Shown piece after piece: positions 43,829 through 54,800 of a DNA stretch of 64,000 bases. The notes under the pieces are model-generated. The model saw only the letters and a program-made list of their open reading frames with translations. It searched no databases and had not been told where the DNA came from. Position 1 is the first letter of the stretch. Each line of letters opens with the position of its first letter. Source of the stretch: Plasmodium relictum (Eukaryota; Apicomplexa; Aconoidasida; Haemosporida; Plasmodiidae); assembly GCF_900005765.1 (NCBI RefSeq), contig NC_041688.1:839341-903340 (forward strand). The letters run 5' to 3'. The position numbers were made by a program, and so were the translations under genes.

Positions 43829-46800
43829 TTAACGAAAGACATTATATCCCGTATTAATTTTTTGATTTTTTGTATTACATGTTTGCATAAAAACATTAAT
43901 AAGTGAATTAAATTCATTTCTAGCAATTTGAACTTGATTGTAGGTGGATGCAGTAATTTCTATATGTAGTGGTTTTACATTAAATAAGAAATTTTTTTTT
44001 GGTTGGGAAGGATTAAAATATTGTCCTTTTATTTGACAACTAGCACCTGAAATATCAGAAATTCTAGATAATACGTCGCGATGAGAAATTTTTAATCGAA
44101 CATGCTGTGGATAATCATTAATATAAAATTCTTCTAAAATGTTATTATCTTCTGTTACATAAGTATGTGGTAAATATGGAGAATATTTTTTCAAATTTTT
44201 TGACTTAATCATATTTAAAATCATATTTCTTTGAATACTTTCATTCATAGTATCTATCTGATTTTTGTTATTTATTAATTTTTTCTTAATTTCTTCTTTA
44301 ATTTTATTAAACGTCGATTGCCTTTCTTTTTCGTCTTTTATGTTTTGAGTCGCTTTTAAGGCTTCTTTTTCTGCTTCTTTTTCAATTTCTTCTTCTTTGT
44401 TATTATCAATATTTTTATTGCTATTTTGTAATGAATCAAAATTGTACTTTTTCATTAATTCATATATTTTTTTTGCTTTTAATGATAAATCCATTGTGTC
44501 GTTCATTTTTATCCTTTGTATTTCTAATTCTATTTTATTTATATCATTTTGCTGATTAATATTAGGCTCATTCATATTTTGTTTTCCATAATTTCTTTTA
44601 ACATTATTTATATTGACACTGTTACTAAAGTTGTTATCAACTTCGTTGTCAGATGAATAAAAGTCTTTTTGATCTTCATTATTTTCTTCTACTAAACCTA
44701 ATTCCTTTTTAGCTAATGCTTTATCAATTTGTAATCTAGATTTTTCATTAGGAGTGAATTTGTACCCTTTTCCTTTATATCCTTTTTTTTTATATTCGAT
44801 ACTATTAGTGTTTGTATATTCTTGAACCATTGTTTCTAATTCTTGAGGTATATCTATTGTTTTATTTAAATAATAAATATTATTTTTAATTAAATTATAA
44901 ATATCATATGCTTTAGAATATTCATTGGGGCAAATAAAAGTGTATGCATATCCAATATTATTTGATCTACCTGTTCTACCAATCCTATGAATATAATCTT
45001 CTATATGATCTGGGCACTCATAATTTATGACTAGAATAATATTTTTAATATCTATTCCTCTTGCCATCACAGATGTAGCGATTAGAATTTTATTTTTCTC
45101 ATCTTTGAAATTTTGTAAAGTGAATTCTCGATCTGCCTGATCTTGACCACCATGAAGAACTAAAGTTTTATAATCATATTTGAATAATTCTAAATACAAT
45201 AAATCTGCTTCTAATTGTTTATTAACAAAAATTAAAATTAGGCCATACTTTATCCATTCTCCTAATAATTTTAAGAGGCGAAAAATTTTTTTAGAATCTT
45301 CCATTACTTCAACAAATTGATAAATGTTATTATTAGTTTTTCCCTTTTCTCCAACAATTATTTCAATAGGTTTATACAATAATTTTTTTGCCATGTTCTG
45401 TATATAATTAGGAAAAGTAGCAGAAATCATAGCTGTTTGCTTGTCTTTTCTACAATTATTTAATATACTATAAATTTGTGTTTCAAAACCTAAATCTAGT
45501 AGCCTATCTGCTTCATCTAAAACAACAAAAGACACTCGATTTAAGTTAGTAACTTTGCAGTTACTTATAGTTAATATATCAATAACACGTCCAGGGGTAC
45601 CTACTAATATTTCTACACCTCTTTTTAAGGTATTTAATTGTTTTCCTATATTGGAGCCACCATATACTGCTAAGATATTTAAGTTCACTGCTTTGCAATA
45701 GATCTTTGCTTCATTTTTTACTTGTATACTTAGCTCTCTTGTTGGAGTCAAGATTAAAGCTATTGGCCCATCATTATTTCTTAAAGGATGCTGATGCAAG
45801 ACATGCCTAATTAAAGGTAACAGATAAGATAAGGTTTTTCCACTACCTGTTTCAGCTATTGCTATTACGTCCCTTCCACACATTAGTGCTGGTATTGTTT
45901 GCATTTGAATATTAAACATTTTTTTAAAATTCTTTTTTTCTAATATTGAAAATATTTTTGAAGGTAAACCACATTGGTGAAAATACTGAACAGGTCGAGG
46001 ACAATTTTTTCCACGTACAATTATATTTCCATTATTTTTTCGAAACATTTCAACATCACTTTCTTTCATATTTGTTATTTCATTTACTTGTACATAAATA
46101 TTTTTTTTGATGGGTAAATAATCTATTTCTTCGTGATTGACTTGTAACAATTTTTTATTAATTTTCTTTAAAGAGTTTGTTTCACAATTAAATTCACTGT
46201 CATCACTTAATTCGTCATTAGACTTATCAGATTTATTTATTTCTTCATCTGAAAATATTATTTTACTTTCTTTTTCTTTACTTTTTTTCATATCCTCTTC
46301 TGTTTTTTTCTTTAGCTCTTCAATGAAAAGTCTGTCAAACTTTTCGCTATCGTCATCAGTTATTTCTTTTCTTTCCAAATTATTTCCTTTATTTTTTTTA
46401 CATACATCATCATTATCATTTTTATAATTTTTATCAATATTATTCTTATCTGCTTCTTTCTTATCTTCTTTCTTATCTTCCTTCTTATCTTCTTTCTTAT
46501 CTTCCTTCTTATCTTCTTTCTTATCTTCCTTCTTATCTTCTTCTTTCTTATCTTCTTCTTTCTTATCTTCTTTATTCTTATGTTCTTCATTCATATACTC
46601 TTTATCTTTATATTCTTCATTTCTATTCTCTTTGTTCTTATTTTCTATATTCACAATTTCTTTATACTTATCTACCTCTTTTTTGCATAATTCTTCTTTA
46701 TCTAATTCTTTTGTATTTACTTTATTTTTATCTTTTTGATTTTTATCTACATTTTCAAAATTTTCAAATTTACTTTTATAGAGATTATAACTATAAATTT

Positions 46801-48157
46801 CATCTAATGTTATGGTTTTATTTACATTTATTTTTTCTTCATTATATTCCATTTCTAAATTTTTCATAAACAATTCTAAAGAATCTTCATTTTCTTCTGG
46901 CACGTTTTTATGGTTATTTTTATTTGTTTCATAAATTTCATTACTAATAAGATTTTCATTATTTGAAATATCTTTATTAACTGAAATACTTTTATCATTC
47001 ATTATTTTATCATTATCTTTTTGATTTAGCATAAATACGTCTACATCATATTTTTTATTTATATTATTAGTAGTATTTAAGGTAAATTTTGTACATGTCT
47101 TTATTTTTTCATTACCTTCTTTTTTTATTTTTTCTGCAAATAATTTTAACCTTTCTAATCTACTAAGTTTACTAGTTTTATCATCGTTTCCTTCCTTATC
47201 TTTATCTTTATCCTCATTTTTACTTGTTTTCTTTACATTATCATCTTTAAAGTTTTCACTTTTTCTTTCTTTCTTTCTTTTTTTTTCTTCTATATCTTCT
47301 TTATTATTATTACTAGTTGATACATGATTATCACTAATTCTTTTATCTTTCTTCTTTTTTTCAAATTTTCTTTTATTATAATTTTTTTCTTCTAAACTAC
47401 TGTCATTATCTGATGTATACTCATTATTCTTTTTATTTTTTTTCTCTTCATATTTTCTTTTTTTATAATTTTTTTCATTTTTTGTGCAACTATCGTCTGA
47501 AGAATAATCGTTACTTCTTTTATTTTTATTTTTTTTTTCTTCATATTTCTCTTTGTTCAAATTTTTCTCTTTTTCGCTTTTTCTTGTTTCATATTTCTCT
47601 TTATCACATTTTTTATTAATATCAGAATTTTTTGTATTACTTATTTGATATTTACTTCTATCGTTAGTGTAAATATCTTTTTTATCCTTAGAATCTTTAT
47701 TTGTCAAATTATTATCTTTTTTGTTATCAATTCCTTTTAATTTCTTATAATCATTTTTTTTTTCTAGATCACCTAATATTTCTTTTGTTTTTAATTTATC
47801 ATCTTCTTTTATAATATTTTTTTCATCTTTGGAAATCTCAATATTCTTCTTATGATTTTTTCTTTCTTCATAATTTCTATATTTTTTATTATTTTTATCT
47901 TTTTTTCTCTTATCTTCATTATAATTAATTTCCTTTTTTTTTTCACTACTTTTTAATGATTCCTCTGTTCTATTAGATTCTTTCTCTTTAGAAAAATCTT
48001 TAAAGCAGTTATTTATATCTTTTTCCTTTATAATCTTTAATTTTTTTTCTAATTTTATATTACTTTTATTATCATTTTCATTAAGTTCATTTTCATCTGA
48101 TGAAATATATTTGCTAATACCATTTTTAATTTCTTCAAAATTAGTTAAATCATTCAT
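43829..48157 (-). CDS. DEAD-box RNA helicase, Prp5/DDX46-like
   Basis: ATP-dependent RNA helicase; Prp5 remodels U2 snRNP at the branch site during early spliceosome assembly. Single exon, 1,442 residues. The N-terminal ~680 residues are Lys/Glu-rich, include a KKED repeat (about 529-566), and precede the DEAD core. Core motifs: Q motif IQMQTIPALMCGRDVIA, motif I AETGSGKT (near 770), Ia PTRELSIQ, Ib GTPGRVID, II DEADR (near 884), III SAT, V ARGID, VI HRIGRTGR (near 1060). The region upstream of the Q motif reads GKNCPRPVQYFHQCGLP, the arrangement typical of Prp5/DDX46 (RPI/P-W-like). The C-terminal 330 residues end in a region (LKISHRDVLSRISDISGA, then IEITASTYNQVQIARNE) resembling the KH-like end of DDX46 proteins. 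DDX42 is the main alternative. Family certain, Prp5 probable. Confidence 0.9.
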   Translation of the reverse strand: MNDLTNFEEIKNGISKYISSDENELNENDNKSNIKLEKKLKIIKEKDINNCFKDFSKEKESNRTEESLKSSEKKKEINYNEDKRKKDKNNKKYRNYEERKNHKKNIEISKDEKNIIKEDDKLKTKEILGDLEKKNDYKKLKGIDNKKDNNLTNKDSKDKKDIYTNDRSKYQISNTKNSDINKKCDKEKYETRKSEKEKNLNKEKYEEKKNKNKRSNDYSSDDSCTKNEKNYKKRKYEEKKNKKNNEYTSDNDSSLEEKNYNKRKFEKKKKDKRISDNHVSTSNNNKEDIEEKKRKKERKSENFKDDNVKKTSKNEDKDKDKEGNDDKTSKLSRLERLKLFAEKIKKEGNEKIKTCTKFTLNTTNNINKKYDVDVFMLNQKDNDKIMNDKSISVNKDISNNENLISNEIYETNKNNHKNVPEENEDSLELFMKNLEMEYNEEKINVNKTITLDEIYSYNLYKSKFENFENVDKNQKDKNKVNTKELDKEELCKKEVDKYKEIVNIENKNKENRNEEYKDKEYMNEEHKNKEDKKEEDKKEEDKKEDKKEDKKEDKKEDKKEDKKEDKKEADKNNIDKNYKNDNDDVCKKNKGNNLERKEITDDDSEKFDRLFIEELKKKTEEDMKKSKEKESKIIFSDEEINKSDKSNDELSDDSEFNCETNSLKKINKKLLQVNHEEIDYLPIKKNIYVQVNEITNMKESDVEMFRKNNGNIIVRGKNCPRPVQYFHQCGLPSKIFSILEKKNFKKMFNIQMQTIPALMCGRDVIAIAETGSGKTLSYLLPLIRHVLHQHPLRNNDGPIALILTPTRELSIQVKNEAKIYCKAVNLNILAVYGGSNIGKQLNTLKRGVEILVGTPGRVIDILTISNCKVTNLNRVSFVVLDEADRLLDLGFETQIYSILNNCRKDKQTAMISATFPNYIQNMAKKLLYKPIEIIVGEKGKTNNNIYQFVEVMEDSKKIFRLLKLLGEWIKYGLILIFVNKQLEADLLYLELFKYDYKTLVLHGGQDQADREFTLQNFKDEKNKILIATSVMARGIDIKNIILVINYECPDHIEDYIHRIGRTGRSNNIGYAYTFICPNEYSKAYDIYNLIKNNIYYLNKTIDIPQELETMVQEYTNTNSIEYKKKGYKGKGYKFTPNEKSRLQIDKALAKKELGLVEENNEDQKDFYSSDNEVDNNFSNSVNINNVKRNYGKQNMNEPNINQQNDINKIELEIQRIKMNDTMDLSLKAKKIYELMKKYNFDSLQNSNKNIDNNKEEEIEKEAEKEALKATQNIKDEKERQSTFNKIKEEIKKKLINNKNQIDTMNESIQRNMILNMIKSKNLKKYSPYLPHTYVTEDNNILEEFYINDYPQHVRLKISHRDVLSRISDISGASCQIKGQYFNPSQPKKNFLFNVKPLHIEITASTYNQVQIARNEFNSLINVFMQTCNTKNQKINTGYNVFR
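46450..46572 (-). repeat. KKED tandem repeat in the Prp5-like helicase
   Basis: About ten copies of a 12-base unit read as Lys-Lys-Glu-Asp on the minus strand. Copy number is likely to vary between isolates. Confidence 0.9.
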
Positions 48158-49614
48158 ATTGTAGACTTTAAAATATTCATATTACTTTTTGCAGTAAAAT
48201 ATTATAAAAAAAAAAAAGAATAAATCAAAAGTAACAAAAAAAAAAAAAAAGATAAAAGATTAAAAAAGCTACTTCAAAAAATATTCATTTTCTTGATTTT
48301 TTTTTTTTTTAAATTAAATATGATATTAAGAAATTTAATCAATATTGAACAAACAAAAAAAATTAACATCAAAAAAAGTAATCAATAGATGTAATTTATT
48401 TATTATTTATCGCACACATTCTATTATTTTTATTTTTTAAATTCTTTCATAAATAATTAAGATAATCTAGAAGAAACTTTGATAAAAAAAAAAAAAAAGG
48501 GAGGGGAAATATAATAAAAGAGCATTGAAGCATATTTTTATAGTACTCATTTTATTTTTTTTCAATACTTTTTTACATTTTTGTATATTCAATACAAACC
48601 AAAAAAAAAAAAAAAGAAATAAAATAAAATAAATAATATTTTTTTTTATATAATATACAAATCATGAAATCAATAAAAAAAAATTTTTTTAAATAGAATT
48701 TATTGATTAGTTTATTATTTTTTCTTATATATATATATAAATATAGTTAATTCAATCTAATCATTTTTAAAGTTCTCTCAAAAAAGAAAAAATAAATAAA
48801 TAAAAAAGGTAACTAAGAATTACACAGAATATTATATACAATATTGCTAAAGCTTTTTACTAATTATTTTTTTATTAATTTTTATTATCTTCATATTTAC
48901 AAGTAACGCACATTTTTTTATTATTTATTTCTCACGCTGTAAATATTCTAAGGTTAAAATAATGAGAAAAAAAAACAAGGTCTTAATGTAATACTATGTT
49001 TTTGTAAATTTATATGAGCGTATGATTTTTCGCTTATGTTTTATTAAAAAAAAATAAGATATGCAAAAATTAAAGGGGGTTAAAAAAGTTTTTATAGACA
49101 GAATATTAAAAATCATTTTAAGTGAAAAAATTAAAAAAAGGTTGTATATATATATAAAGTAAAAATTAATTAAAAAAAAAAATTAATAAAGAAATTTACT
49201 AAAAAAAACTTTAGATTTTTATTTTATAAGATCTAAAGTTAAAGAAATAAAAAAAATTAGTGTTAATTATTAAATATTTTTTATGAAATTATATACTTTT
49301 TTTTTTTATATAATAAATAAGCAACATATATATATGTAGGTGGTGTTAGAATTTAATAAGAAATAAATAAATTTGATAAAAAATTGAAAATAACATGGTG
49401 ATATAATTTATTTTAAATCTTGGGTATACTAAATATATTTTTTTTCTTAAAATAAAAAATTATTAGACTTTTCATATTTTATATTTCTTCTGATTTTACA
49501 CTTTTCAAATTCGTTGTATTAATTTTACTTATTTATTTTTTATTATTATTAAAAGAAATTATCATAATTCCAAATATATATATATATATATATATATATG
49601 GTTTCATAATATAA
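48158..49614. other. Intergenic, 1.46 kb
   Basis: Upstream of the Prp5-like gene and downstream of the zinc-knuckle gene, both leftward. It contains A/T runs, a perfect 10-bp inverted repeat at 49207-49240, and a (TA)n run at about 49577-49599. No open reading frame is supported. Confidence 0.6.
49207..49240. repeat. Perfect 10-bp inverted repeat (hairpin)
   Basis: AACTTTAGAT at 49207-49216 and its reverse complement ATCTAAAGTT at 49231-49240 flank a 14-base loop. It lies about 370 bp beyond the 3' end of the zinc-knuckle gene on the strand opposite to that gene's reading, upstream of the Prp5-like gene. It may be a transcript hairpin or chance. Confidence 0.6.
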
Positions 49615-50508
49615 TCAAGAATTAGAGGAACTTCTATTGTATTTTTTATTTTTCTTTTTATATTTTTCTTTTTTTTTTTTTTTAATTTTTTTGTCTCTGA
49701 TATCTAATTTTTTATACTTTTTGCTATTATAATTATCTTTATTTTTTTTTTCATTATCACTGTTGTATATATCTTTACTTTTTTTAGGAACTATCTTCTC
49801 TTTATCTTTTTTATATTTTTTTTTTCCATATTTATGTTTATCATGTTTATTATTAATATCTTTGTGTTTTTTTTTCATATTTTTATTATGTTTCCATTTT
49901 TTATGTCTATGATTTTTTTTTTTGCTTTTCGTTTTATTTTTTTTTCTATAATATGAATCATCACTTTTACTATAACTTTCACTTTTATTATCACTTTCAC
50001 TTTTACTATCACTTTCACTTTTACTATAACTCTCACTTTTACTATCACTCTCACTTTTGCTATCACTCTCACTTTTACTATCGCTTTTACTTTCACTATC
50101 ACTTTCGCTATCACTTTTACTTTCATTTTCACTACTTATAAGTCCTAAATATTTTCTTTCTTTTAGGTCGTCTTCAGCGTTTTCTTTTATATCATTCTGA
50201 AAGTTCTGCTTTTCTAAATTTATAAAGTTTCTACACTGATAAGGCAAATGCCCTACATGATTACAAAGACTACAAGCCCCTGGTATAGTAGAAGATGCAT
50301 TACCTGTTAATCTTGCCAAATTAAATAAGCTTTGTGCTTTTTCATTTATTTCTTCAGTTTTCTTATTTTTCTTATTATTTATTTCTTCAATAGATGCATA
50401 AGGATCATATCCAACTGAATTTTTCCAAATTTCTGAGGTTTTTAAGGAAGCTGACACAGGTAATCTATTGTCAGCTGGCATTCTAACTCTTCCTGTCTTG
50501 CTAGGCAT
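49615..50508 (-). CDS. Zinc-knuckle protein resembling SREK1IP1, with Ser-Lys-Glu repeats
   Basis: Single exon, 297 residues. A CCHC zinc knuckle CSLCNHVGHLPYQC (79-92) is followed directly by RNF, the same arrangement as in SREK1IP1 (P18SRP), a splicing-factor-interacting protein. After it comes an SSENESKSDSES region and then 18-base repeats encoding SKSESD units (about 125-180), and finally a Lys/His/Asp-rich basic tail. This ordering (knuckle, acidic-serine segment, basic tail) parallels SREK1IP1, whose serine-rich part is a likely phosphorylation target. The N-terminal 60 residues (RVRMPADNRLPVSASLK, GYDPYAS) are not low complexity and have no SREK1IP1 counterpart that I know of. Likely nuclear and spliceosome-linked, by family analogy only. 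It is divergent from the RCC1 gene. Confidence 0.75.
   Translation of the reverse strand: MPSKTGRVRMPADNRLPVSASLKTSEIWKNSVGYDPYASIEEINNKKNKKTEEINEKAQSLFNLARLTGNASSTIPGACSLCNHVGHLPYQCRNFINLEKQNFQNDIKENAEDDLKERKYLGLISSENESKSDSESDSESKSDSKSESDSKSESDSKSESYSKSESDSKSESDNKSESYSKSDDSYYRKKNKTKSKKKNHRHKKWKHNKNMKKKHKDINNKHDKHKYGKKKYKKDKEKIVPKKSKDIYNSDNEKKNKDNYNSKKYKKLDIRDKKIKKKKKEKYKKKNKKYNRSSSNS
49971..50132 (-). repeat. 18-bp tandem repeat (Ser-Lys-Ser-Glu-Ser-Asp)
   Basis: About nine imperfect copies of an 18-base unit within the zinc-knuckle gene; substitutions in single copies change Asp to Tyr or Asn. Confidence 0.9.
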
Positions 50509-51850
50509 TTTTATTTTTTTTTATAAAATATAAAAAGAAATTATAAATATAAGTATATTTTTATATACATTATATATATGTATATATAAAGCTACATAAG
50601 GAATATTATTAATAAAAAAAGAAAAGAAAGATTCCAAAAAATTAAAATTATTTAAAAAAAGAAAAAATTAAAATATTACACTTTTATAAAAATTTTTTTT
50701 TATAAATTTGTAATATAAAAATTCACCTCAATTTAAAATTCTGTTAATAAAAAACTTTTTAATTAATTTTTTTTATTTAAATCTTCGACTATTTAAAGAA
50801 GTTTTTATTTTTTCTTAAATATATATGAGGAAAATAATTTTTATATTTATATTTTTTCTGAAACCATTTGAAACTTTTTATTTTTATATATATAATTTAA
50901 GAGTTTGGTCATTTTTCATTTGCAACATAATGCATAAATTCATAATTTGAGGCATTTTTTTTATGTATTTATTAGGTAAGTATGCATCTTTATTAATAAG
51001 AAATTATAAGTTTTAAACATAATCATATTATGGAAAACAATTTAGATGCCTTCATAAAAGGCATATTTTAAAATTAAAATCATTGTAATTTTCATTAAAG
51101 AGAAAAATAAGAAATAATTTATGAATACATTAAAAATATAACATGTTTATTAGGATAAGTGTAAAATTAAATGATTTGTTTTTTATTTTATTTAAAAATA
51201 ATATTTGTTCAGATAACAGTAGAAAAAAGATAAATTCCACAAATATAGTTTTCATGATCTTTATTAAAGACAAATATTTTTATTTTAATATAAAAAAAAA
51301 AAAAAAATTGATAAATAGAAGTTAAATACTTTATTGTTTTCACCTAAAATTCTTTATTTTTATTTTTATTATTTTATTTTATTTTCATTTTATTTTATTT
51401 TTGATGTTTATTCTATAATTATTTTTTTTTTTTTTTTTTATATGTTTCTTTACTTTTTTGTTTTACGGTTTCACTTACAATTTTTGTTCTATTTGATATT
51501 GTTTTTTTTTCTTGTTTTATTTGATATTTTATAAATTTTTTTTATATTTCAATAATTCTTTGTAAATTTATTTTTTAGTTTTTGTCTTTTATATCTCCTT
51601 TTTTACGATTTATTCGTTTTATTTTATCTTTATTATTTTTTTTATTAATCTTTTGCTACATATTAAGTGTTTTGTGAGTATTTGTCTTTAGTTTTTTTGT
51701 TTTAAGACATTTCAATTTTACTTTAGTTAGTTTTTATTCGTAGTAAAATAGTTAAGTATTGAATACAAATATATTTTTATTTCAATATATAACTGAATGT
51801 AATATAAATAAATCAAACTGAACTAATATCAGTTTATATTACTGACAAAT
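50509..51850. other. Divergent intergenic region, 1.3 kb
   Basis: Separates the zinc-knuckle gene and the RCC1 gene starts. The last 500 bp is T-rich and could hold RCC1 5' UTR. Frames at 51143-51325 and 51334-51534 are short and T-run derived. No other element seen. Confidence 0.6.
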
Positions 51851-54800
51851 ATGAAAGAGGAAAATGTAGATGCCAACGAAGTGCATAAATACATTTTTAA
51901 TTTTGACCCCAAAATTAGTTCAGGATTAGATCATTATGCATGTATTGGTTATTATAAGGGGAAGTTTAGTGTTTACTGCTGGGGAAGTAATGCCAGTAAC
52001 CAGTTGGGTTTAGGTATAAACATAAGATATGCTAAGAATCCTTCTGTTATTAAATTTTTTGAAAATTTTATAGTTTGCTCAGTATGCTGTACAAACTATT
52101 CTACATTTGTTTTAGTAAAACAAAATATAACAGATAATGGTTGTTCTATTTATTCATTTGGAAAAGGAAACCATGGATTACTAGGATATAAAAAAAAGAG
52201 AAACCTTATAAATGATATGAAATTTATGAAGAAAGAAAATAAAAAAGAACAAGAAAAACTATTGGACAAAATAAATAATAAAATAAATAGGAAAGTTCTT
52301 AATGTATTTAATATAAATAAAAGCTTATCTTCGTTGAAAAGTATGGACAGCTTATTAGATTTTAATATAGATAATATTTCAAGTGTAAAAAGTACTGGAG
52401 CCAATAATGAAATAGATACAAATAAAAGAGATAATAAAGAAAAGGAAGGTGAAATAAATAAAATGGAAAACAAAAATTTTAAATATAACGAAACCAACTT
52501 AGATAATGATATACCAAATTATAATGAAAATATATTAAAACAACATATGAATGGTATAGATGGAGAAGTAAGTGACATGGATAAGGATTTTAGAATAATG
52601 AATAAAGATAATGAGAATGAAAATAAACATACATATACTGAATATGAAGAAAAAGAGGATTGGTTTACTCCTTTACCCATCAAAATTAGGTTTCCTGAAA
52701 ATATAAAAATAAAGTTTATTTCATGTGGAGATATGCATACTTTAGCTATTTCAACAAATGGTATTTTATATGGATGGGGTTTTAATAATTGTGGATGCGT
52801 TGGTAATGGTAGTAATCAAAATGTTTATGAACCGACACCTATATATGTGGAAGAATTAAAAAAAAAAAATGACACGGGTTATTGTGATGATTTTAGTAAA
52901 TATAAGTTTAATGCAAATGAAACAAAAGAAAAATTTATGAAAAAAATTTTTATTCATTGCTCTGCCGGAAGTAAGCATAGCTTGGCATGTACCCTGAATG
53001 GGGAAATTTATAGCTGGGGGTATGGAGGAAATGGAAGACTAGGATTAGGGAATATTAAAAGTTACAATAAACCTCAATTAATTACTAAGTTAAAAAATAA
53101 AATAATTATTCATGTATGTTCAGGGAATTCTCATTCAGGTTGTATAGACACTGATCATAATGTTTACACATGGGGAAATGGAAAATTTTATAAATTGGGG
53201 CATACTGGTGATAGTGATATATTAAATCCTAAAAAAGTGGAATTTTTTAATCATAATAAGAAAATATTTATGTTAAGTTTTGGTTGTTTTAATTCTTTTG
53301 CTTTAAGTATAAAAGGGGATGTTTTTATGTGGGGTACTTTTAATATAACAAAAGACTCTTCTTACTACGTTTGTAAATTACCAAAACAGGTAAATACAAA
53401 TTTTAAATGCATATATATTCATACTTCTACATACATAGCTTTTGGAGTAACTTTAGTAGGAGACTTAATTACATTTGGAAATAACTATGATCATGATAAT
53501 ACATATATAAAAGAAAAAGAATGGGATACTGATTCTGATGTAAATTTAATGGATTATCTAATAAGAGACCCAGAAAATAAGAATGATAACAATGATAAAT
53601 CATATAATATAAATTTGAAAAAAGATAAAATTCCAATTAAATATATTAAAGAATTAAGAGGAAAAGTATGTATACAAGATTTTTTGAATGATTTTTATAA
53701 ATTGGATAAATTAACTTATTATCAAAATAAAATAAGGAATGGAAACTTCTTTCCTAATTGTGATTATATGATAATGAATAATAAACTTCTCTTTGAAAAA
53801 AATGATCTGGTAATAAATTCAAGAGTAAAATATATTGATGGGAGTGATTATTTTAGTGTGTTTTTATTAGAAAATGGAAAAATTTATGTATCAGGATATA
53901 ATAAAGATGGAGAATTAGGAAATGGAAAATATAATTTAAATAAAAAATTTTCGATACCTATATTTATAGATGTATCAGTTAAGAAGATTATTAAAATAGC
54001 ATGTGGAAATAATTATGTATTAGCCTTAAGTGAAGTAGGAGATGTATATGGTTGGGGAAAAAATGATAAGAGCCAGTTAGGTATAGGAATAATAAAAGAT
54101 TGTTATGAACCAATTCATGTAAAATCTTTAAGTAATGTTATTAATATATATGCAGGATATGATCATAGTGCATGCATTGTTAATAATAATTTTTCTCATG
54201 ATCAAGAAATGGAACTGGAACACGGAGAATTATATGTATGGGGAAATGCAGAAAGTGGAAAAGTTGGTCTAGGTTTTGATTATACTCAAGGTTCTATTTT
54301 ATTACCCAGAAAAGTTAATTTACTTAATCAAGTATATAAATGTTCTTTAGGAACAAGTCATAGTTTATTTTTAACTGATAATAATGATTTGTATGCATGT
54401 GGAAATGCAAGCAATGGCAGATTAGGATTAAAGAACGATTCCAACCATATTGTTAGCTATCCTAAAAAAATAACACTGGATGAACATATATTTATTAAAG
54501 ATATATTAGCTGGTAGTACATTTAGCATAATTTTATCTATTGATGGCTTTATATATATATGGGGAGAATTTTTAAAAAATATAATATCGTATGATAAGCC
54601 AACTTTATATCCTCAAATTAGTAACATAAAAAAGATTATAGGTAAATTTCGTCATGTATTATTTCTTACCTATGATAACAAATTATTTGGTTTAGGAGAT
54701 AATTATTATTTTCAAATTCTTCATGATTCAAGGAAAGTTAAATATATAGACACTCCAAAGTTAATTCCTTATTTTATGAAAGACAATATTAATAAGGTTT

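Noticed and set aside
49014-49037. Short imperfect stem with AGCG and CGCT
   Set aside because: Seven pairs with one mismatch; too small to support as an RNA.
51143-51534. Two short frames upstream of the RCC1 gene
   Set aside because: T-rich, low complexity, probably 5' UTR or promoter sequence.
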